Part shown: piece by piece, positions 8,521 through 17,703 of the stretch
Layout of the letters: each line of letters starts with the position of its first letter
Position numbering within the stretch: the first letter of the stretch is position 1
IMG/VR virus record: IMGVR_UViG_3300018059_000005
Span: 1 to 44,399 of that record
From: a virus
Strand: one strand, 5' to 3'
DNA length: 44,399 nt
Made by a program: the position numbers and the translations under genes
The notes under the pieces: generated by a model
Seen by the model: the letters and a program-made list of their open reading frames with translations, nothing else
What the model was told of the DNA's origin: nothing
Databases searched by the model: none

Positions 8521-9903
8521 ATGCTTAACAGGATTGATTGGAGAACAGGACTTAAAAATAAGCCATTTATTGATGTTAAAGAATATCCTTTTAATGCAAA
8601 GGGAGACGGAATAACTGATGATACTGCTGCAATTCAAGCTGCTGTAGATGCACTTCCAACAGCAGGAGGTACAATAGTAATTCCAGCAGGTTCATATGTA
8701 ATAAGTAATAATATTACAGATAGTGGTAAAGTAGCCCCAAAAATTATTAAGACTCATGGAGCTACTTTTGTAAATACCGGCTCTAAAACTATATTTGGTG
8801 CTACTCCTTATTCTACGGGTGAGGAAATCTTCCTTATTCCCCAGCCCTATTTTGATCCATTAGGTCAATCAAATAAACCATACTTATATATTAATGCTTA
8901 TTATAATGAATCAGGTACCCCAAATATCAATGGATTTTATGCTTTTGCTTCAGTTGTACATCCTGGTCCCAATGCTGGTGGAAATTTTGTAGCTATTTAT
9001 GGAGCAATTGAAACTGGGTCTTATAATAATGGAGCACAGCATACTGATATTTGGGGATTAAATACTGTATGCAATTGGCGGGCAGGAGATCCAGATGTAA
9101 ATGTTGTTGGATATGAATTAGATTTAAATAATTTTAATAGTGATACATTTTCTGCATTGAAACATGGATTTGCAGCAGTGAATGGCTATCTTTATAAAAC
9201 TGGTATTGGAATTTCCGTAGCTACATCAATTCCTGGAACTACTGGTTTGTGGAGGAATGCTGCTGTATTTTTAGCATTTTCTGATGTAGGAATAGTACTT
9301 GGTGGAAGTAATCCTGGTGCATATTATCCTTCTACAAGTCCCATTAATTTATTGAGTAGGCAGGATGCTTCTATTTCTGATAATATTGTTCTTCAGCGTT
9401 ATAGTGATACAGTTTTTGGTGGGTATTTTTTGAGAATACTTAATGCTGCGAATTCAGTTAATTTACTTACATGGGATAATCAGAATAATGTTAATTTTAA
9501 CGATGGTAGCTTAGGACTTAATGCAGTACCATTAACTATAACGGGTAGTATATTAACTTTAACAGATACATCATACATGGCTACTCCACCAAAATCTGTA
9601 GTATTAACTAATGGATTGAATAATAATATTGTATTATCCGGAGCAGAGTTTGTAAAAATTCTAGGACCAACAGGAGTATTTAGTCTTACTGGATTTGCTG
9701 CTAGAAATGATGGAAGTCGTCTTGAAGTATTTAATGCTTCCGCGCAAGAAATGACTATTGTAAATCAAAGTGCAAGTTCCTCTGTTGGAAATAGAATATT
9801 GACTTTGACTGGAGCGGATGTTATACTTAGACCTAGCTTTAGTTTTGCTAGTTTTGTATATGATGTTAGTGGGGAATACTGGCTATTAAAGGCATACAAT
9901 TAA
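8521..9903 (+). CDS. Pectate-lyase-type beta-helix tailspike protein
   Basis: The N-terminal sequence FIDVKEYPFNAKGDGITDD followed by TAAIQAAVDALP and TIVIPAGSYVIS is the classic opening of pectate-lyase-superfamily beta-helix domains used by tailspikes. The body (to ~residue 350) is rich in G, N, S and aromatic strands. The C-terminal ~100 residues form a different beta domain (VVLTNGLNNNIVLSGAEF). I start it at the ATG at 8521, three bases after the adaptor stop, instead of an upstream in-frame TTG at 8491 inside the adaptor gene. Likely role: host-surface recognition and possibly polysaccharide cleavage. Catalytic residues cannot be assigned. Confidence 0.8.
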   Translation: MLNRIDWRTGLKNKPFIDVKEYPFNAKGDGITDDTAAIQAAVDALPTAGGTIVIPAGSYVISNNITDSGKVAPKIIKTHGATFVNTGSKTIFGATPYSTGEEIFLIPQPYFDPLGQSNKPYLYINAYYNESGTPNINGFYAFASVVHPGPNAGGNFVAIYGAIETGSYNNGAQHTDIWGLNTVCNWRAGDPDVNVVGYELDLNNFNSDTFSALKHGFAAVNGYLYKTGIGISVATSIPGTTGLWRNAAVFLAFSDVGIVLGGSNPGAYYPSTSPINLLSRQDASISDNIVLQRYSDTVFGGYFLRILNAANSVNLLTWDNQNNVNFNDGSLGLNAVPLTITGSILTLTDTSYMATPPKSVVLTNGLNNNIVLSGAEFVKILGPTGVFSLTGFAARNDGSRLEVFNASAQEMTIVNQSASSSVGNRILTLTGADVILRPSFSFASFVYDVSGEYWLLKAYN

Positions 9904-10193
9904 TGACTGAAAATGTTGGAATACTCAAAGTAGACGAGTTTTATCTCTCTAAATTAGAGAATTCTAAATTAAAAATAGAGTTAGAACAATCAAGAGTACA
10001 GATGGCAGCATTACAGGTTGAATATACTCAATCTGTTCAAGAAATTATAAGATTGAATTCTAGAATTAATTTACCCATATTTGAAAAAGAACGCCAAAAT
10101 GCGATTGATTCTATATTTGAAAAAGCCTGTGTTACTAGAGAGAATTATATCTTTAATGAAAGATCAAATACTTTTGAGAAATTAAATAAATAA
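9903..10193 (+). CDS. Small coiled-coil protein
   Basis: A 96-residue protein dominated by a heptad-like helix (LSKLENSKLKIELEQSRVQM, continuing to about residue 55), so probably an oligomeric coiled coil. A charged C-terminal tail follows. The ATG overlaps the tailspike TAA, and its stop abuts the next ATG. Such a protein could be a tailspike chaperone, a trimerisation partner or a minor tail component. No family is recognised. Confidence 0.75.
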   Translation: MTENVGILKVDEFYLSKLENSKLKIELEQSRVQMAALQVEYTQSVQEIIRLNSRINLPIFEKERQNAIDSIFEKACVTRENYIFNERSNTFEKLNK

Positions 10194-10877
10194 ATGAATA
10201 TCTGGAATGATTCAATTCTAACTAACTTGGCTAAACAAGCTGAGGAACATATTGCAATGGTTATGCCTTGTATTGTAGATAGAATTAGCTTATCTACAAC
10301 TTCAGGTAGTTCTTTGATTGCATTACCAAATTATATAATAGATATTGTTAGTATTACATGGAAAGGAAAACAATTAAGTCCTTATCCAATAAATGATTAT
10401 ATTGAAGCTGGTTCTGCACCAATGCAAGTCACATCATCAATCCCGTTGTATTATGTTTATAGTGGATATGGAACAAATGTAATTAAACTTCTTCCTGCAC
10501 CAAATGAAACGTTGGCCGCTTCGTCAACTCCTCCATATACGAAGTTAGAAATCGGCCAAAGATTGGTGATTGAATTTAAACGAATTCCTGATTTAACTAC
10601 TAACACTCAAAGAATACCTATTTATTTTAGGAGAAGATTAATAAAGGACTGGGTTTGTTATCGTGCATTTCTTCAGGAAAGTCAAGGAACAAATATAAAA
10701 GCATCTGAATATTTTAATAGTAAATTTAAAATGAATTTTGATTTAGCAAAAGAAATCTATAATAAATTATTTGTTTCAAAACGATACGAAATGCAACCAC
10801 AAGAAAATTCATTTGCTGGTGGAAAACCTCCCAGACCAGTTCTTCCATCTCAGTTTGGACAGGTGATAAGAGACTAA
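10194..10877 (+). CDS. Head-tail adaptor-like protein (second of two)
   Basis: A 227-residue protein with an adaptor-like plan: N-terminal helix (IWNDSILTNLAKQAEEHIAM), strands SLIALPNYIIDIVSITWKGK, a loop with GYGTNVIKLLPAP, then helices with RRRLIKDWVCYRAFLQESQG and KMNFDLAKEIYNKLF. It resembles the gene at 7640 in length of the core and order of elements, and directly precedes the nozzle-like gene, which it overlaps by one base. Probable role: ring joining portal and nozzle. A stopper-type role is the alternative. Confidence 0.65.
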   Translation: MNIWNDSILTNLAKQAEEHIAMVMPCIVDRISLSTTSGSSLIALPNYIIDIVSITWKGKQLSPYPINDYIEAGSAPMQVTSSIPLYYVYSGYGTNVIKLLPAPNETLAASSTPPYTKLEIGQRLVIEFKRIPDLTTNTQRIPIYFRRRLIKDWVCYRAFLQESQGTNIKASEYFNSKFKMNFDLAKEIYNKLFVSKRYEMQPQENSFAGGKPPRPVLPSQFGQVIRD

Positions 10878-13800
10878 TGTCAACCTTAATTAAAAAAGAA
10901 TTCCCATTGGGCTGGATTCCCTGTGATGATGAGATTAATGGAAGGCCACAGGGATTAATAAGGGCCGATAACTTAACTCAGGATGAAAATGGAGTATGGA
11001 GATTAATTAGGGGAACAAAGAAAGTATCTTCTGGTCCCTTTTCAAATTATATAAATAGAATTTACTCCAGATATTTAAATGGTAAAAAATTACGATATGT
11101 AAGTACAAATGGTTTTGTATATCGAAATTATGGTGGTTTAAATACTTTGACTGATTTTGATAGTGGAATTCTCGGTCCTGGTGGTGATCCAACATACACT
11201 GCATTTGGAACAGGATTTGGACATAATTTTATAGTATCAGGAACTCAAAAAAGAAAAGATAATGGAATAAACTTAGATAGTCTTGGAAATTCTAATTCAA
11301 GTCATGCATTGGGAATTGGTGCTCCTGCTGCACCATCATTGGTTGCTGGAAATCCTTATGTACTGGATGTTTCAGAAAAAAATGGATCTAATTTCGATTA
11401 TTGGCAACGAATTGAACCAACTGGGGCCGAAACTTACAATGATGCATCTGACTATGTAGAAATACAATCTGATCCAGTTACATTTAGAGCAGTTGCATTG
11501 ATAGGTATAACTCATGTGGTTACAATGGATGCAAAATCATTAACTGCTGGTTATAAAGGCTTTGATTCTGATATATTTAAAATCAATGTAAGGATTGGTG
11601 ATACTGCTACATTTACTGGATGTAGAGTTGAATATCTTCTGGATACACCAACAGCAGTTGGATATGGTGAAGATGTAAAGAATTTCTTTTATAAGGATTG
11701 GGATTCTGGGAATGAAGTTTCTAATGCTATATCTGCCTATGATCCTGCTTCCTCAGATAGATTACCAACTGATTCTACACCCGATGAAATTAGGAGATCA
11801 AAAAGAATTGCTGGAGAAGATTCTGCAAGACTTTTAGGTTTTAAAAGATCAAAATTATATAGACAGGGAATTAATGTATGGACTACATTGGTGTGCCAGC
11901 GTTCTGAATTTACAAGAGTTGGTACTGATGATGCAAAGGATTGGGGAACAGTTAAAGGAATCAGAGTTATTTTCACAGGGATAGAACAACAAACATATGT
12001 TTTTAATGATCTCACATTTGAGGGTGGTCCTTTAACTGGTCATTTTACATATCGACAAGTTGATGTATATGATAATGGTGATTATCAAGAATTTGGTCTT
12101 TCTTCTCCGGACACTGATGAAATTCAAATAATCAATGCGGGTGTTAATGTCTTCTATAACTTTACCTCAGGAACTCAAGTTAATAGAGTTTGGTTATATA
12201 GAAGATCAGAATTCACCGGAGGATTTTACAAAATCAACGAAATAACTTCTCCATCGGCCGGTGGGTCATTTCTTGATTCAATGAGTGATGCAGAAGCATT
12301 GCAGTTAAATCAACAATTGCCAGTTTATGCAACGGCCCTTCCAGATTATATTTATGGAATGGTGTGTGATTATTTTGGAAGAAATATTTATTTAACTGCA
12401 AGAGAAGTAGTAGTTTCTTTCAAAGATAATCCTGGCATTTATGATTCAAGATTTGTTCTTGATATTGGTGGTTCTGAGGGAGAGTTTAATCTTTTTATTG
12501 CAAAAGTAAATAATTCATCCATTGTAATTGGAACTACTAAAGATATTTATGAACTAACCGGAGATGGGTCTGAAATTGAATTAGTTGATGGATCAATTAT
12601 TCTTGATTTTAAACTTAGAGCATTGGGTGTAGCTACTCCTCCAGTTTGTGATGCCTTCTGCGTTTATGATAGTACATTGATTTATTTAGCCCATGATGGT
12701 TGGCATCGCATGGTTGGGTCATCTAATCAAGTATTTAGTCAGGAGCTTTCACTTCTATATCAAAAAGAAACACGTCATGATATTAACCATGTACTTGTTC
12801 CAATTGCAAATAGTAGTATAGTAATGTGTTTAATTACTCGTGGAAAATTCTGGGCAGGTGTAGATCATGATACAATAGGAAGAGCATTACATGTATTTAA
12901 TTTTAAAACAAACACATGGGAGTTTAGAAGATTTGAATCATATGGAGAAAATCCGACAGCATTATTTGCGGAGGAAGATGGAACCATTCTTTATAGTACC
13001 CCTTCGGCGGGAGATAAATGGCTCAGAGAATATGATGTCGGGAAATTGTATGATGAATCCACTAATATTAATTTCTTATTTCGTACTACTTATGACGATG
13101 ATAAAAAACCCAGAAATAGAAAGGATCTTTATACTTGGAGAGCATCCATAGATTCAGAGAATGTTGCAATTGATCTTACTATTAGAGCAATGGATGATGC
13201 TAATACTATTTATTCTCATACATTTTCTCAAGCATTTAATGGGGATGTTACTATTTCTTTCAATTTGAATGATCAGATAAGTACTCCTATAAAAAGAATT
13301 CAGATTGAAATATCCGGATCTACTTCTTCATTAACAATTAAAGAAAATTCAATTGATTATGATGAACGACCAGAGCAACTTAATTTCTTGATAATTCGAC
13401 CCTCAAATTTTGGAGTTGCCGGTCGAAAAAGAGTTCCAATAATTCCAATGATTATTGATACTCTTGGGTCGGATGTTACATTTACTCCAGTAATTGATGC
13501 AGTTAATAAAACAATCTCAACAATAAATACAAATACAAAAGCACCACATATTCATTATTTTAATCCTGCTGAAACTGGTTATATGGTTGGAGGAGTTCTC
13601 TCAGGAAATATATTTGAATTTTATGAATTGATCCAACCACGAGAAATTGAAATTCTTCCAGATCCAATTAAATATAAATTTACAAATCATTCTAATCTGG
13701 GAACTACTTCTCGAAAAAGGTTTATTCAATATGCTAGAATGATAGATACAAAAGGGTCGAATGTTACATGGACGCCCATAATTGATGGAGTGTCATTTCC

Positions 13801-14875
13801 TATGTTGATAATAAATTCTGATAGAAAAAAGACACATATTTATGCATTTGCAACAGAAGCGATTGGGGTAGATATTTGTTGTGAATTAAGTGGAGTAAAT
13901 GAATTTGAAGATTATGGGGAAAGTTTAGCAGATTGTGCTAGTGAAAAACTTCCTCCGGTTTCTAAATACAAGTTTAGTAACTTTAGCAATCTAAATTCTA
14001 CATCACGAAAAAGATTCGTTCAATATGCAAGAGTAGTAGATACAAAAGGTCAAAATGTTTCAATGGTTCCAGTTATAGATGGGACTTCCTATTCTGCTCA
14101 AATTATTAATTCTGGTAGGAAACAAACTCATATCTATACATTTATTACAGATGTTGTAGGAATTGATATTGCCTGTATTCTTTCTGGAGCAAATGAATTC
14201 GAAGATTATGGTGAGGATCTTTCCAAATGTGTTTGGGAGGAACTTCCAAGAATTACTAAATTCATTAATCTTGACAATACAAATTTTGGAATTGCAAATA
14301 AAAAAAGAATACGAACTATTCCATTTCTTATCAATGCTTTAGGTGGAACAATTATATATACTCCTAGAGTAGATGGAATTAATTATCCTGCATCTTCCTT
14401 AACATCAACTGAGAAAAGGACCCTTCTTCACTATTTTTCTACTGATTCTTTTGGAATTGATTATGGTGGGACTCTTTTTTCTACTACTGATTTTGAATTT
14501 TATGAAATGTTGAAACCCGAGATAGTCCAAATTCTTCCAGTCTCTAAAATGTTCGATCAATTAGGACCAATTGAATTTAATAAAGTTGGTAAAATTAAGG
14601 AACTTAGATTAAGAATTGTTCCAACTGGATCTGCAATGGCTGCTGAAGTATTGTCTGCTGATAGTTCTATTCTTTCAACTAATTTTGTTACTGTTCCAAA
14701 TATAGAAAATAGTTATACACTGAAATTTCCTCGTGGAGTAAATCCGACTATTTGTAGAGTTACGCTATTGTCTTCTAATCCCTTTCATCGCTTGTCTTCT
14801 GAATTTAAAGTTCAAATAGATGGAAAAGTACCAGAATATAGATATGTTGATGAAAATGGACAGGAAATAGAATGA
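10877..14875 (+). CDS. Giant nozzle/DNA-stabilisation-like tail protein with C-terminal repeats
   Basis: A 1332-residue protein, the largest in the genome. The N-terminus (KKEFPLGWIPCDDEINGR, GLIRADNLTQDENGV) and the strand-rich 450-830 region (YIYGMVCDYFGRNIYLTAR, SIVIGTTKDIYELTGDG) fit the beta-propeller nozzle family exemplified by P22 gp10. Residues ~833-1222 are four ~97-residue tandem repeats, each with an FGxxxRKR-like opening, a TPVIDG strand, a THIYxF strand and an FE-Y-E close; repeats 2 and 3 are most alike. Nozzle proteins of this type are usually much shorter, so the repeats look like an added appendage. It sits between the second adaptor and a fibre-like gene, with one-base and ATGA overlaps. 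Confidence 0.75.
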   Translation: MSTLIKKEFPLGWIPCDDEINGRPQGLIRADNLTQDENGVWRLIRGTKKVSSGPFSNYINRIYSRYLNGKKLRYVSTNGFVYRNYGGLNTLTDFDSGILGPGGDPTYTAFGTGFGHNFIVSGTQKRKDNGINLDSLGNSNSSHALGIGAPAAPSLVAGNPYVLDVSEKNGSNFDYWQRIEPTGAETYNDASDYVEIQSDPVTFRAVALIGITHVVTMDAKSLTAGYKGFDSDIFKINVRIGDTATFTGCRVEYLLDTPTAVGYGEDVKNFFYKDWDSGNEVSNAISAYDPASSDRLPTDSTPDEIRRSKRIAGEDSARLLGFKRSKLYRQGINVWTTLVCQRSEFTRVGTDDAKDWGTVKGIRVIFTGIEQQTYVFNDLTFEGGPLTGHFTYRQVDVYDNGDYQEFGLSSPDTDEIQIINAGVNVFYNFTSGTQVNRVWLYRRSEFTGGFYKINEITSPSAGGSFLDSMSDAEALQLNQQLPVYATALPDYIYGMVCDYFGRNIYLTAREVVVSFKDNPGIYDSRFVLDIGGSEGEFNLFIAKVNNSSIVIGTTKDIYELTGDGSEIELVDGSIILDFKLRALGVATPPVCDAFCVYDSTLIYLAHDGWHRMVGSSNQVFSQELSLLYQKETRHDINHVLVPIANSSIVMCLITRGKFWAGVDHDTIGRALHVFNFKTNTWEFRRFESYGENPTALFAEEDGTILYSTPSAGDKWLREYDVGKLYDESTNINFLFRTTYDDDKKPRNRKDLYTWRASIDSENVAIDLTIRAMDDANTIYSHTFSQAFNGDVTISFNLNDQISTPIKRIQIEISGSTSSLTIKENSIDYDERPEQLNFLIIRPSNFGVAGRKRVPIIPMIIDTLGSDVTFTPVIDAVNKTISTINTNTKAPHIHYFNPAETGYMVGGVLSGNIFEFYELIQPREIEILPDPIKYKFTNHSNLGTTSRKRFIQYARMIDTKGSNVTWTPIIDGVSFPMLIINSDRKKTHIYAFATEAIGVDICCELSGVNEFEDYGESLADCASEKLPPVSKYKFSNFSNLNSTSRKRFVQYARVVDTKGQNVSMVPVIDGTSYSAQIINSGRKQTHIYTFITDVVGIDIACILSGANEFEDYGEDLSKCVWEELPRITKFINLDNTNFGIANKKRIRTIPFLINALGGTIIYTPRVDGINYPASSLTSTEKRTLLHYFSTDSFGIDYGGTLFSTTDFEFYEMLKPEIVQILPVSKMFDQLGPIEFNKVGKIKELRLRIVPTGSAMAAEVLSADSSILSTNFVTVPNIENSYTLKFPRGVNPTICRVTLLSSNPFHRLSSEFKVQIDGKVPEYRYVDENGQEIE
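13372..14535 (+). repeat. Four coding tandem repeats of about 97 codons
   Basis: Diverged direct repeats within the giant nozzle-like gene begin near 13372, 13667, 13958 and 14252. Nucleotide identity is clear between units 2 and 3 (for example AATGAATT(T/C)GAAGATTATGG in both). Units 1 and 4 are more alike to each other at the protein level (FEFYE endings) than to 2 and 3 (FEDYGE endings). The order suggests duplication of an ancestral pair. Confidence 0.75.
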
Positions 14876-15639
14876 GTGTAGTTCGTACAATTCAGGATGC
14901 AGAACTTGAAATAGGAAAACTTTACAATAGAATTGAAAAACTTGAAAATGCATTAAAACCTAAAATTACACAAAACGTTACAGAAATTAGAACAGTTGAT
15001 ATTGATAATGAAGCTCTTGATATTAATTTTGGAGCAGATGCAACAATAATTTCTCATTTTTTAAAACATATATTTAATGGAGAAGTTAAATTCACTGATA
15101 TTGAACTATTTGATTTTTATCCAACTGTAACTTTTGAATATGCAAGTGTAACTCCTGTAGTTGCCAAAGGAAGAATATATTTAAATGGGGTTCCAGTTCT
15201 TGGTTTGTCAGTAAATTTGGGAACGGATGGATCTGTTTGGAATTTGGATGATACTTCCACTGATGGTAGTTTATTTATAATTAGAAAAGCTAGTTTAGAA
15301 TGGTATTATGCAACTGCTGGATCCAATCCAAGAACTTTAACAAGTATTTTTAAAACAGATTCTGGAAATAGATTATACAATAATAGCATTGCAATATTAA
15401 ATGTGCAGCAATCAGATCCTGGGGCCGGTCCATCAAGTCCAAGTATTACAACTTTGGGAATTGGTGGAACAGCTGGTGGAACATATACTGGAGTGGAACA
15501 AAATCTAATTAATAGTTTATCGACAAATAATGGAAATCTCAATACTGATGTTTCAAATCTCAAAACTGCTGTAGATGCACTTATAACAATGTGTGATAAT
15601 ATTCGTACTGCTTTACGAAATCATGGACTTTGCGCGTGA
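14872..15639 (+). CDS. Putative tail fibre/coiled-coil structural protein
   Basis: A 255-residue protein with an N-terminal coiled coil (QDAELEIGKLYNRIEKLENA, residues 7-26), a beta-rich middle (FYPTVTFEYASVTPVVAKGR) and a C-terminal helix (NTDVSNLKTAVDALITMC, then DNIRTALRNHGLCA). The helix-strand-helix plan fits a trimeric fibre or a hub protein. It overlaps the nozzle-like gene by four bases (ATGA) and is followed by the candidate ejection genes. No enzymatic motif is seen. Confidence 0.68.
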   Translation: MSVVRTIQDAELEIGKLYNRIEKLENALKPKITQNVTEIRTVDIDNEALDINFGADATIISHFLKHIFNGEVKFTDIELFDFYPTVTFEYASVTPVVAKGRIYLNGVPVLGLSVNLGTDGSVWNLDDTSTDGSLFIIRKASLEWYYATAGSNPRTLTSIFKTDSGNRLYNNSIAILNVQQSDPGAGPSSPSITTLGIGGTAGGTYTGVEQNLINSLSTNNGNLNTDVSNLKTAVDALITMCDNIRTALRNHGLCA

Positions 15640-15647
15640 GGTGACTT

Positions 15648-16382
15648 ATGGCCGCTGCTGCTGTACCATTAATTGCATCTGGAATTTCTGCATTGGGTGG
15701 TTGGTTAGCTAATCGAAAGAAACAAACTACACAACAACAGAATCAAACATCAACTCAGAATAATCTAACTATGCCTGAGTATGATGAAAAGACTGCGATA
15801 CTTAGAGATCGTCTTATCAATATGTTTCTTTCTGGAGCAGAAGGAAATGAAGATCTTTTTAGAGGTTATGAAACTGAAGGATTAAAAAATATAAATAGAT
15901 CTTCAGACGTATCCTCTCGTCTTCTTGAATCATTACTTTCTTCTCGTGGAATTCGTCGAACTGGAATGGCGGGTAATGCATTATTTGGAAATGAAATGAA
16001 TCGTCTAAATCAACAATCTAGTTTCTTGAATAACATTCCTTTACTCAGGGACCAACTTCAAAGACAAAAAATGGTAGAAGCTGGTAATTTCTTTGGGTCG
16101 ATTCCTAAAGGGGCCAGAACTACAGGTACTACAAATACTTCTGGAACTGGAACAATGACAGATCCTGGAAACCCTCTTGGTGGTGCAGTTTCTAATCTTG
16201 GAGCTACATTAGCATATTTTTATGGACGTGGTGGATTTGGTAGTGGGAGTGGAGGAGGAAATAATTCAGGTGGAAATTTTATGCCATCTGATACTATGGT
16301 AAATATGTCAACACCAAATTATTCTCCATATCAATCATACTTTGATCCTAAAAGATATAATTTAATTCCTGGAATTAAATGA
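15648..16382 (+). CDS. Putative internal virion/ejection protein with N-terminal hydrophobic helix
   Basis: A 244-residue protein beginning with a hydrophobic helix (AAAAVPLIASGISALGGWLA, residues 2-21) followed by RKK and Q/N-rich linker. The middle is helical (LRDRLINMFLSGAEG, RLLESLLSSRGIRRTGMAG) and the C-terminus is glycine/serine-rich (FGSGSGGGNNSGGNF). Short N-terminal membrane-active helices of this type are typical of podovirus DNA-ejection proteins, which insert into the host envelope. It starts with a GAGGTG site and is followed by two long helical genes in the position of P22 ejection genes 7/20/16. Confidence 0.65.
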   Translation: MAAAAVPLIASGISALGGWLANRKKQTTQQQNQTSTQNNLTMPEYDEKTAILRDRLINMFLSGAEGNEDLFRGYETEGLKNINRSSDVSSRLLESLLSSRGIRRTGMAGNALFGNEMNRLNQQSSFLNNIPLLRDQLQRQKMVEAGNFFGSIPKGARTTGTTNTSGTGTMTDPGNPLGGAVSNLGATLAYFYGRGGFGSGSGGGNNSGGNFMPSDTMVNMSTPNYSPYQSYFDPKRYNLIPGIK

Positions 16383-16392
16383 GGATATCAAA

Positions 16393-17703
16393 ATGCCACG
16401 TGGAGTAGATTTATCTCCAAGTACAGCAATACTTCAAGCCTTTGAACAGGGTTATAGAGAGAGACTTGCCAATGAGCAAATGCAATTTAATAGACAATTT
16501 AAAACTGCTCAACTTAAACAGCAATCAGATGAAGCAACTGCAAGACAAAAACAAGCAGAAGCACAACTAAAAGCTACCGAAGAATTTAGACGTGCTAATC
16601 TCCAAAATCAACAAGCAACACTTGATTTTCATAAAGCTGTTCAAGAATCTCAAGCAAAGCAACAATCGGCCAAACTTAAATTAGATTATCTTCAAGGAGT
16701 TAGAAAGGGAGAAATTAAACCCTTAACCCAAGAAGTTACGCCTGAAGAATTTGCAATGAGAGATCCAGAATCTTTTGGACCAGCAGAAAGATATAGAATG
16801 GTTCCAGAGAAATTTTCTCCACTTCCAGGAGTTGATATTAATCGTGGAGAATTACCCGAAATAGCACCAGATCCACTGCAATTAATAGAAGCACGATTTG
16901 CTGAACAGGCCGATTTACAAACTCAACGAGATAAATCCCTGATGGATAGATTAAATCAAACTGAAATTGCTTCAAGTGTAGAAAAATTGGCTGATAGAGA
17001 ATCCAGAGAAAAAATTGCTGGAATGAGAATTGCTGCAAGAAAAGCAGAGAATGCTTCTAAACAAAAATCAATAGATGATTCTCGTTTAACTATTTTCTTA
17101 CATGGAGAAGCAGTTCCAACAGCTAAAGAAAGAGCGGATTTAAATGATGTTGCTAAAAATTATGAATGGGCCGATGGTTCCAGGGGAGCTATTCTATTAT
17201 CAAGAGAAAGTACGCAAGCTTTGAGGGGAGCACAGCTAGGTAGACGAGCCGTAGAAATGTCAATAGAGTTAGCAGATGCTCTTAATAATATAGGTCGTCC
17301 TGGTAAAGTTGGTGAAGAAGCCTTATCTCGGGCTATTCAATTATCTAAAAATATTAGAGGGATAATTCCTTCTCTTCGTGATACAATGGGAGCTAGAAAT
17401 TTAGGTGTTCTTTCTAAACCAGATATTGATATGTTAGAGGCTAATATACCAAATATAGGTAATGAAGTTTGGAATAGAGCATTGAGACATATTGGAGGGT
17501 TAAGTTCTCTTAAAGCTAGTTGGAATTCAGAAAGAGCTAAAACAATCTATCAGTCTTATCAACGGGGATTAAAAAATATTACAAATGGAATGGTTAGTGG
17601 ACAAAAAGATTTTCTTAATGAAAAATATGGATTAGCTCCTGAGATATTAAATAATTGGCACGATTATGTAGGAGGTAAATCTAATGCCCCAGGCTTACGG
17701 TAA
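16393..17703 (+). CDS. Putative ejection protein, coiled-coil rich
   Basis: A 436-residue protein. Residues ~20-110 are Q/A/E/K-rich coiled coil (for example QKQAEAQLKATEEFRRANLQ). A second helical part follows residue ~170, and residues 290-420 are also helical (SIELADALNNIGRPGKVGEE). It has no signal peptide or membrane segment. Long helical proteins at the end of the structural operon of a short-tailed phage are commonly ejected with the DNA. The ATG has a GAGG site. It overlaps the next gene by 20 bases. Confidence 0.62.
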   Translation: MPRGVDLSPSTAILQAFEQGYRERLANEQMQFNRQFKTAQLKQQSDEATARQKQAEAQLKATEEFRRANLQNQQATLDFHKAVQESQAKQQSAKLKLDYLQGVRKGEIKPLTQEVTPEEFAMRDPESFGPAERYRMVPEKFSPLPGVDINRGELPEIAPDPLQLIEARFAEQADLQTQRDKSLMDRLNQTEIASSVEKLADRESREKIAGMRIAARKAENASKQKSIDDSRLTIFLHGEAVPTAKERADLNDVAKNYEWADGSRGAILLSRESTQALRGAQLGRRAVEMSIELADALNNIGRPGKVGEEALSRAIQLSKNIRGIIPSLRDTMGARNLGVLSKPDIDMLEANIPNIGNEVWNRALRHIGGLSSLKASWNSERAKTIYQSYQRGLKNITNGMVSGQKDFLNEKYGLAPEILNNWHDYVGGKSNAPGLR

